From: a bacterium
GTDB lineage: Bacteria; SM23-31; JAUVVT01
Direction: 5' to 3'
NCBI GenBank assembly: GCA_030616165.1
Contig: JAUWXV010000109.1
Location: 1 to 11,866 of the forward strand
Length of the DNA: 11,866 bases
In this document: in pieces, positions 7,190 through 11,866 of the stretch
Layout of the letters: the number at the start of each line of letters is the position of its first letter
How positions within the stretch are numbered: the stretch's first letter is position 1
Made by a program: the position numbers and the translations under genes
The notes under the pieces: model-generated
Seen by the model: the letters and a program-made list of their open reading frames with translations, nothing else
Database searches by the model: none
Told to the model about the DNA's origin: nothing

Positions 7190-7220
7190 TCTTCCATTAT
7201 TAACTATTCATAATGGAAGA
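7190..7220 (+). promoter_or_regulatory. Perfect 10-bp inverted repeat in the otsAB leader (operator or 5' stem-loop)
   Basis: The arms tcttccatta (7190-7199) and taatggaaga (7211-7220) are exact inverses separated by 11 nt. They sit just downstream of the TATAAT box and 5 bp before the ribosome binding site. Position and symmetry fit a repressor operator or a stable 5' hairpin in the messenger. It is not followed by a T-run, so a terminator is unlikely. Confidence 0.5.
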
Positions 7221-7225
7221 TTTAG

Positions 7226-7230
7226 AAAGG
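7226..7230 (+). promoter_or_regulatory. Ribosome binding site of otsAB
   Basis: AAAGG within tttagaaagg lies 9 nt before ATG 7240. It fixes the start of the fused trehalose enzyme and contrasts with the missing Shine-Dalgarno sequences of the genes to the left. Confidence 0.65.
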
Positions 7231-7239
7231 TAGAATAAT

Positions 7240-9417
7240 ATGCGTAGAATGCTGATTATTTCAAATAGATTACCTATAAGTATTGCAAGAAGAAAAGGGG
7301 CTCTTAATTTTAATTTGAGCACAGGAGGTTTAGCCACAGGCTTAGGCTCATTCTATAAATCATACAAAAGTTTATGGGTAGGTTGGCCAGGAATAATCAC
7401 TAATGAAGATGAAGAAAGGGAAACTATTAAAACAATGTTATCTTCTGAGAAAATGCATCCCGTTTTTCTTAATAAAAATGATGTTGAAAAGTATTATGAT
7501 GGATTCTGTAATAAAACTATCTGGCCTTCATTCCACTATTTTATTCACTATACTGTTTACGATAGTTTGCTGTGGGAAGCATATAAACATGCTAACAATA
7601 TTTTTTGTGAAGAGGTAATGAAAATTGCAGAGCACGATGATATTATCTGGGTGCATGATTATCATTTAATGCTTCTCCCCAGACTCATAAGAGAGAAAAT
7701 GTCTGACGCTACCATAGGTTTTTTTTTACATATCCCCTTTCCCTCTTTTGAAATATTTCGTTCACTTCCGTGGCGTAAAGAAATTCTCAAAGGTCTATTG
7801 GGATCAGACCTTATTGGTTTTCACACATACGATTACACTCGCCATTTTTTAAGCGCTACCAATCGCTTGTTAGGATTTGAAAATAGATTGGGTCAACTAA
7901 CTGCCGAAGATAGAGTCATTAATGTGGATTCCTTTCCAATGGGTATAGACTTTGACAAATTTTTTAAATCAAGTAATGAACCTGAGATAAAAAGGGAAAT
8001 TAATAGGATTCGTAAAAAGATAGGAGACCGAAAAATTATAATATCAATAGACCGATTAGATTACACAAAAGGTATTCCACAACGTTTGGAAGCTTTTAAT
8101 CTCTTTTTGGATAGAAACCCTGAATATCGAGAGAAGGTTACCCTCATTTTGATTGCAGTCCCTTCCCGCACAAAAGTTGAACAATACAGGCGGCTCAAAG
8201 AACAGGTAGATGAACTTGTGGGTAGTATTAATGGCAAGCATGGAAGGATCGGTTGGATGCCTATTTTGTATTTTTACCGATTTTTGCCTTTTTATACACT
8301 ATCAGCCCTTTATAATGTTGCAGATATAGCACTTGTCACACCTTTTAGGGATGGCATGAATCTTATTGCAAAAGAGTATATTGCAACTAAAGCAGATGGT
8401 AAAGGGGTTTTAATACTCAGTGAGACAGCAGGAGCAGCAATGATGTTGGGAAAGGTCCTCAGCGTAAACCCCAATAACATAGACGAGATTGCAGAGGCAT
8501 TGAAAGAGGCATTGGTAATGTCAGAAGATGAACAAATAAAAAATAATAAAGAGATGCAAAACCAACTTCAGCGCTACAATATAATAAGGTGGATGGAGGG
8601 CTTCACAGATAGACTTATCTATACAAAAAAACTGCAAAAGGAGATGTCTGCAAAACTACTTAATTCTAAAATGAGAGAGAAGTTAATTAATGATTATCAT
8701 CACAGACACCGCCGATTGATTATCTTGGATTATGATGGAACCCTTATCCCATTTGCTGAATATCCAGAATTAGCAAAACCTGATGATGAAATTTTAAAAT
8801 TGCTTGGAAAGCTTGCTGAATCCACAAAAAATGAAGTAGTAATTATAAGTGGACGTGATAAAGAAACACTCCAGAAATGGTTCTGTGAGACCAATTTGGA
8901 ATTAATTGCTGAGCATGGTACATGGTTTCAAGAAAAAAACAGTAAGTGGGAAATGATTGAACCATTAAATCAGGATTGGAAAGAAAAAATACTTGAAATT
9001 ATGGAATCTTATGTCGATAGAACGCCGGGCTCTCATACCGAAACAAAAGAATTCTCCATTGTATGGCACTACAGAAAAGTAGAGCATGAACTTGGCGAAA
9101 TAAGAGCAAGGGAATTAGTAGAAACCCTTTCGTATTTTATTGCCAATTTGGACCTTCAAGTTCATGAAGGAAACAAAGTTATTGAAGTAAAAAATTCCCA
9201 AGTAAATAAAGGAAGAGCTGCTTTGCGGTGGCTTGAGAAAGAGGATTGGGATTTTATTTTAGCTGTCGGAGATGACCAGACAGATGAGGATCTCTTTCAT
9301 ATTCTTCCAGAGAGAGCATACTCTATTAAAGTCGGGTTAATTTCTACTGCGGCTAAATTTAATCTTAATTCTCCAAATGAAGTAAGATCAATTTTAAAAG
9401 AGATGACAGGAGATTGA
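7240..9417 (+). CDS. otsAB: Fused trehalose-6-phosphate synthase / trehalose-6-phosphate phosphatase
   Basis: This 725-residue protein joins two enzymes. Residues about 1-475 are a GT20 trehalose-6-phosphate synthase, with SNRLP (8-12), TGGLATGL (28-35), WVHDYHLMLLP (137-147), SIDRLDYTKGIP (269-280; R272 and K277 contact the nucleotide sugar in the family) and RDGMNLIAKEY (370-380). Residues about 490-720 are a HAD-type phosphatase: DYDGT (497-501, nucleophile D497), ISGR (536-539), NKGRA with K657, and GDDQTDED (677-684). Together they turn NDP-glucose and glucose-6-phosphate into trehalose-6-phosphate, then trehalose, in the cytoplasm. All catalytic residues I can check are present in both halves, so both should work. 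Trehalose is an osmotic and stress protectant. The next gene begins 4 bp later, so the two are co-transcribed. The leader carries a TATAAT box and an inverted repeat. Confidence 0.96.
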   Translation: MRRMLIISNRLPISIARRKGALNFNLSTGGLATGLGSFYKSYKSLWVGWPGIITNEDEERETIKTMLSSEKMHPVFLNKNDVEKYYDGFCNKTIWPSFHYFIHYTVYDSLLWEAYKHANNIFCEEVMKIAEHDDIIWVHDYHLMLLPRLIREKMSDATIGFFLHIPFPSFEIFRSLPWRKEILKGLLGSDLIGFHTYDYTRHFLSATNRLLGFENRLGQLTAEDRVINVDSFPMGIDFDKFFKSSNEPEIKREINRIRKKIGDRKIIISIDRLDYTKGIPQRLEAFNLFLDRNPEYREKVTLILIAVPSRTKVEQYRRLKEQVDELVGSINGKHGRIGWMPILYFYRFLPFYTLSALYNVADIALVTPFRDGMNLIAKEYIATKADGKGVLILSETAGAAMMLGKVLSVNPNNIDEIAEALKEALVMSEDEQIKNNKEMQNQLQRYNIIRWMEGFTDRLIYTKKLQKEMSAKLLNSKMREKLINDYHHRHRRLIILDYDGTLIPFAEYPELAKPDDEILKLLGKLAESTKNEVVIISGRDKETLQKWFCETNLELIAEHGTWFQEKNSKWEMIEPLNQDWKEKILEIMESYVDRTPGSHTETKEFSIVWHYRKVEHELGEIRARELVETLSYFIANLDLQVHEGNKVIEVKNSQVNKGRAALRWLEKEDWDFILAVGDDQTDEDLFHILPERAYSIKVGLISTAAKFNLNSPNEVRSILKEMTGD
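9408..9412 (+). promoter_or_regulatory. Ribosome binding site of treT inside the otsAB end
   Basis: AGGAG overlaps the last codons of the fused gene and lies 9 nt before ATG 9422. It supports this start and translation from the same messenger. Confidence 0.7.
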
Positions 9418-9421
9418 GAAC

Positions 9422-10630
9422 ATGAAGAATTTGAGTGATTACCGAAAAATTGTTGGGGATAAAGTCATATCTGAAATCTACAAGAGGGCAAGAAAACTGT
9501 ATGGGAGACGTATTTTACAAATCAATTCTACATACCTTGGTGGTGGAGTTGCCGAAATTTTAAACAGCCTTGCACCTCTTATGAATGATGTAGGTATTGA
9601 TGCAGGCTGGAGAATAATCCGCGGAACCCCAGATTTATTCTCAATAACGAAAAAATTTCACAACGCACTTCAAGGAGACCCGATCAACCTCACTGAAATT
9701 AAAAAGAAATTATATATTCAATCCAACGAAGACTTTTCTATGTATACACACATTAACCATGATTGTGTGATCATAAATGACCCACAGCCTCTCCCACTTA
9801 TCCAGTTTTACAAAAAAAGACAGCCCTGGATATGGAGATGTCATGTTGATCTTTCAAATCCTAATGAAATACTTTGGGAATTCCTTAAAGGATTTATTCT
9901 AAGGTATGATATAGTCATTGTCTCCAATAAAAAATATCAAAAAGAAGATCTCCCTCTGGAGCAAAGGATTTTTCATCCTGTTATTGATCCACTCACTCCT
10001 AAAAATATGGATATTAGTAATAAAGATACTTTAAAATATCTAAAAAAGTTTGGTGTAAAGATTGATAAACCCCTTATAACTCAAATTTCAAGATTTGACA
10101 AGTGGAAAGACCCGGAAGGGGTGATAGAAGTATTTAAACTTGTAAAAGAAAAGATTGATTGTCGGCTTGTATTGTGTGGCAGTATGGCACATGATGACCC
10201 CGAAGGAATTAAAATTTATCAAAAGGTGAGTCAAAAGGTAGATAATCTCATCAAAAAAGGTGATGTTTTGCTTATAACCAGTGAAAATAATATCCTTGTA
10301 AATGCACTTCAGAGAAGTTCTTCTGTTATATTGCAGAAATCAATTAAAGAAGGTTTCGGTCTTACCGTAACTGAAGCACTATGGAAAGAGACACCAGTAG
10401 TTGCTTCGAATGTCGGTGGGATACCACTTCAAATAGAGGATGGGGAAAACGGCTTTTTAGCTGACCCATATGATAAAAAAGGATTTGCAGACAGAATCAT
10501 AGAAATTTTAAAGTATCCTGATTTGGCAAAAGAATTCGGTAAGCGGGGTAAAGAGCTTGTTAAAAATAATTTTCTTATAACAAGACTCTTATCTGATTAC
10601 TTAAATTTGTTGAATGACCTTCTAAAATAA
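9422..10630 (+). CDS. treT: TreT-type trehalose glycosyltransferring synthase (GT4)
   Basis: This 402-residue GT-B glycosyltransferase carries TreT hallmarks: ILQINSTYLGGGVAEIL (31-47) with the glycine loop, ITKKFHNALQGDP (75-87), and WRCHVDLSNP (138-147). The GT4 C-terminal half has QISRFDKWKDPEGV (221-234, R224 and K229 expected at the donor diphosphate), the E-x7-E pair E310/E318 in KEGFGLTVTEAL, and NVGGIP (330-335). The family reversibly transfers glucose from ADP- or UDP-glucose to free glucose to give trehalose, and can run backwards to recover NDP-glucose. Its length is typical. It follows the fused OtsA-OtsB gene by 4 bp with a strong ribosome binding site, so both trehalose routes are made together. 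A related acceptor cannot be excluded from sequence alone, but the trehalose context makes the assignment strong. Confidence 0.9.
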   Translation: MKNLSDYRKIVGDKVISEIYKRARKLYGRRILQINSTYLGGGVAEILNSLAPLMNDVGIDAGWRIIRGTPDLFSITKKFHNALQGDPINLTEIKKKLYIQSNEDFSMYTHINHDCVIINDPQPLPLIQFYKKRQPWIWRCHVDLSNPNEILWEFLKGFILRYDIVIVSNKKYQKEDLPLEQRIFHPVIDPLTPKNMDISNKDTLKYLKKFGVKIDKPLITQISRFDKWKDPEGVIEVFKLVKEKIDCRLVLCGSMAHDDPEGIKIYQKVSQKVDNLIKKGDVLLITSENNILVNALQRSSSVILQKSIKEGFGLTVTEALWKETPVVASNVGGIPLQIEDGENGFLADPYDKKGFADRIIEILKYPDLAKEFGKRGKELVKNNFLITRLLSDYLNLLNDLLK

Positions 10631-10714
10631 ACGGTTTTTAACATAAAATATCTGAGGTAACACATACTTTTAATTTACAAAAAAAGCAATTAAAAATAAT
10701 TAAAATTTCTTTAC

Positions 10715-10740
10715 GCAGCATTTTTTGCGAAAAAAGTTGC
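10715..10740 (+). other. Stem-loop downstream of treT (possible weak terminator)
   Basis: The arm gcagcatttttt (10715-10726) pairs with aaaaaagttgc (10730-10740) around a gcg loop, with one bulged A and one G-T pair. It lies 84 bp after the treT stop and is followed by A-rich rather than T-rich sequence. It could end or stabilise the operon transcript, but it is not a standard intrinsic terminator. The rest of 10631-10772 shows nothing else. Confidence 0.25.
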
Positions 10741-10772
10741 AAACCAATAAAAATGAAAATATAAATATTTAA

Positions 10773-10928
10773 AGAGACTGCTGAAAAAGTCATCTAAATA
10801 GTTAATTTGTGGCGAGATTGCCCCGTCCCGAGTACTCGGGACTCGCAATGACAACGGTCATACATGTCATTACGAGGAGCGAAGCGACGCCTGCGCAGGC
10901 GTGGTAATCTACTTTTTCAGCAGTATCT
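10773..10928. mobile_element. 156-bp MITE-like element enclosing an intact palindromic core
   Basis: The ends agagactgctgaaaaagt (10773-10790) and actttttcagcagtatct (10911-10928) are inverse repeats matching at 17/18, with the inner 14 bp exact. The core (10814-10910) has gagattgcc, tcgcaatgacaac, tgtcattacgagg and gtggtaatct. Two perfect palindromes sit in its arms: gtcccgagtactcgggac (10825-10842, left) and acgcctgcgcaggcgt (10887-10902, right). No transposase is encoded. It shares tcatacatgtcatt exactly with the copy at 5285-5395. The termini begin with the same agaga as the element at 6887-7099 and then diverge. The right end lies 25 bp upstream of the lipoprotein start. Confidence 0.7.
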
Positions 10929-10948
10929 TAAAATAAAAAGGGAGAGGG
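10929..10948 (+). promoter_or_regulatory. Start region of the lipoprotein gene: possible -10 and strong ribosome binding site
   Basis: TAAAAT (10929-10934, a 5/6 match to TATAAT) directly abuts the end of the palindromic element, and GGGAGAGGG (10940-10948) provides a strong Shine-Dalgarno sequence. Measured from GGAG, the spacing to ATG 10954 is 9 nt. The ribosome binding site fixes the start. The -10 is speculative because no -35 is seen at proper spacing. Confidence 0.5.
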
Positions 10949-10953
10949 ACGAC

Positions 10954-11866
10954 ATGTCATCAAAAACCTTTAAGTTCATTTTAATTATCATAATTTCAAT
11001 CCTATTCAACTGCGAAAAAAAGCCGGCATTAAGCGAAAACCAACAGATATTTAAATCATTTCTACCAACCGATAACCAAGTTTCTGGCTGGAAACTCAAA
11101 TCAGAACCAAGGTTTTACCAGGCTGATAACTTATGGGAACTTATAAACGGTGCTGCTGAAGGGTATCTCGTTTATGGATTTAGAGAAATGATAACCTCAG
11201 AATTTATTAATGAAAATACAAAACAAGAGGCGGTAATAGAAATTTATCAGATGAAAGATAACAATAATGGATTCGGTATATATTCCTCTGAAAGGTATCC
11301 GGATAATAAATTTATAGATACAGGAACGCAGGGTTATGAGGAAAATATGGTGCTTAATTTCTGGAAGGATAAATACTATGTGAAAGTCCTGGGATTCGAA
11401 TCATCTCCAGAAGCTCAAAAATTACTGAAAGATATGGCAAATATCGTCGATGATAAAATTCCTGGAGAAAAAAAGATGCCCGAATTTATCTCATACTTCC
11501 CGCAAAATGGACTCATCAAAAATAGTGAAAAATACGTCTCAAGAGATTTCCTGGGACACGCATTCCTTCAAAATGGATATATTGCTGACTATAACATTGA
11601 CAACAAAGACGTAAAGTTTTTCTTTATTGATACTCAAGACGAACAATCCGCAAAATCCTCTTATGATAAATATAAAGGATTTATAAGAGATTCGGGCAAA
11701 ATACTCTCAGAGATTAAAAATATTGGTGATGAAGGTTTTATCGGAGATGATAGATATTATGGTATGATTACCATATTAAAAAAAGATAAAATAATATTGG
11801 GAGCAATTGGTGTTGCTAACAAAACGACAGGTTTAAATCTTATAAAAGAGGCTTTAAGTAAAATAA
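10954..11866 (+). CDS. DUF6599-like lipoprotein, C-terminus beyond the right edge
   Basis: The frame is open from ATG 10954 to the window end (304 codons, no stop). The N-terminus is a lipoprotein signal: basic SSKTFK, a hydrophobic run FILIIIISILF, then N19-C20 as the cleavage and lipidation site. The mature part contains SGWKLKSEPRFYQADNLWEL (44-63), INGAAEGYLVYGF (64-76), VIEIYQM (94-100), GFGIYSSERYP (106-116) and VLNFWKDKYYVKVLGF (133-148). From memory these match the DUF6599 family of envelope proteins, whose function is unknown. It should be anchored to a membrane facing the periplasm or outside. The family often occurs beside electron-transfer or peptidase genes; here only a trehalose operon lies upstream, separated by a palindromic element. 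The start is supported by a strong ribosome binding site. By length it may be close to complete at the edge. Confidence 0.8.
   Translation, partial: MSSKTFKFILIIIISILFNCEKKPALSENQQIFKSFLPTDNQVSGWKLKSEPRFYQADNLWELINGAAEGYLVYGFREMITSEFINENTKQEAVIEIYQMKDNNNGFGIYSSERYPDNKFIDTGTQGYEENMVLNFWKDKYYVKVLGFESSPEAQKLLKDMANIVDDKIPGEKKMPEFISYFPQNGLIKNSEKYVSRDFLGHAFLQNGYIADYNIDNKDVKFFFIDTQDEQSAKSSYDKYKGFIRDSGKILSEIKNIGDEGFIGDDRYYGMITILKKDKIILGAIGVANKTTGLNLIKEALSKI

Noticed and set aside
5285-10928. CRISPR array or tRNA-like structures for the G+C-rich palindromic islands
   Set aside because: The copies are thousands of bases apart, with no regular spacers and no cas genes, and they do not fold into a tRNA pattern.

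Overview
The window is AT-rich bacterial DNA, roughly 30% G+C by eye, using standard stop codons. It has no rRNA, tRNA, CRISPR array or phylogenetic marker gene. A lipoprotein of the DUF6599 type, a LarA-like protein, a fused OtsA-OtsB and small dispersed palindromic elements suggest an uncultured, probably diderm bacterium. I cannot place it in a phylum.

Left half, minus strand (1-4995): five genes read leftwards. From right to left they are a radical SAM protein with a short SPASM-like tail (4995-3997), a LarA/DUF2088-type protein (3813-2539), a cyclic-nucleotide-binding-domain protein (2429-1602), a YprB-type RNase H-like nuclease (1374-508) and an unrecognised protein that runs off the left edge (454-1). 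A 156-bp MITE-like element (1426-1581) lies between the cyclic-nucleotide-binding gene and the nuclease gene. None of these genes has a convincing Shine-Dalgarno sequence.

Centre (4996-7239): a divergent, extremely AT-rich intergenic region holds a bare palindromic repeat (5285-5395). It is followed by a plus-strand GntP-family organic-acid permease (5463-6776). A second gene-free stretch (6777-7239) holds a 213-bp element with terminal inverted repeats, then the trehalose operon leader with a TATAAT box and a perfect 10-bp inverted repeat.

Right half, plus strand (7240-11866): a tight two-gene trehalose operon encodes a fused trehalose-6-phosphate synthase/phosphatase and, 4 bp later, a TreT-type trehalose glycosyltransferring synthase. 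Both have good ribosome binding sites. A third palindromic element (10773-10928) ends 25 bp before a DUF6599-like lipoprotein gene that runs off the right edge.

The one clear metabolic unit is the trehalose operon, which joins the OtsAB route (NDP-glucose + glucose-6-phosphate) to the reversible TreT route (NDP-glucose + glucose). The permease and the LarA-like protein could both act on hydroxy acids, but they are not in one operon. No obviously new multi-gene defence or mobile system is visible. The most unusual structure is the set of three related palindromic elements: they share a core framework but carry different palindromic modules in the arms, and only two of them have outer inverted termini.
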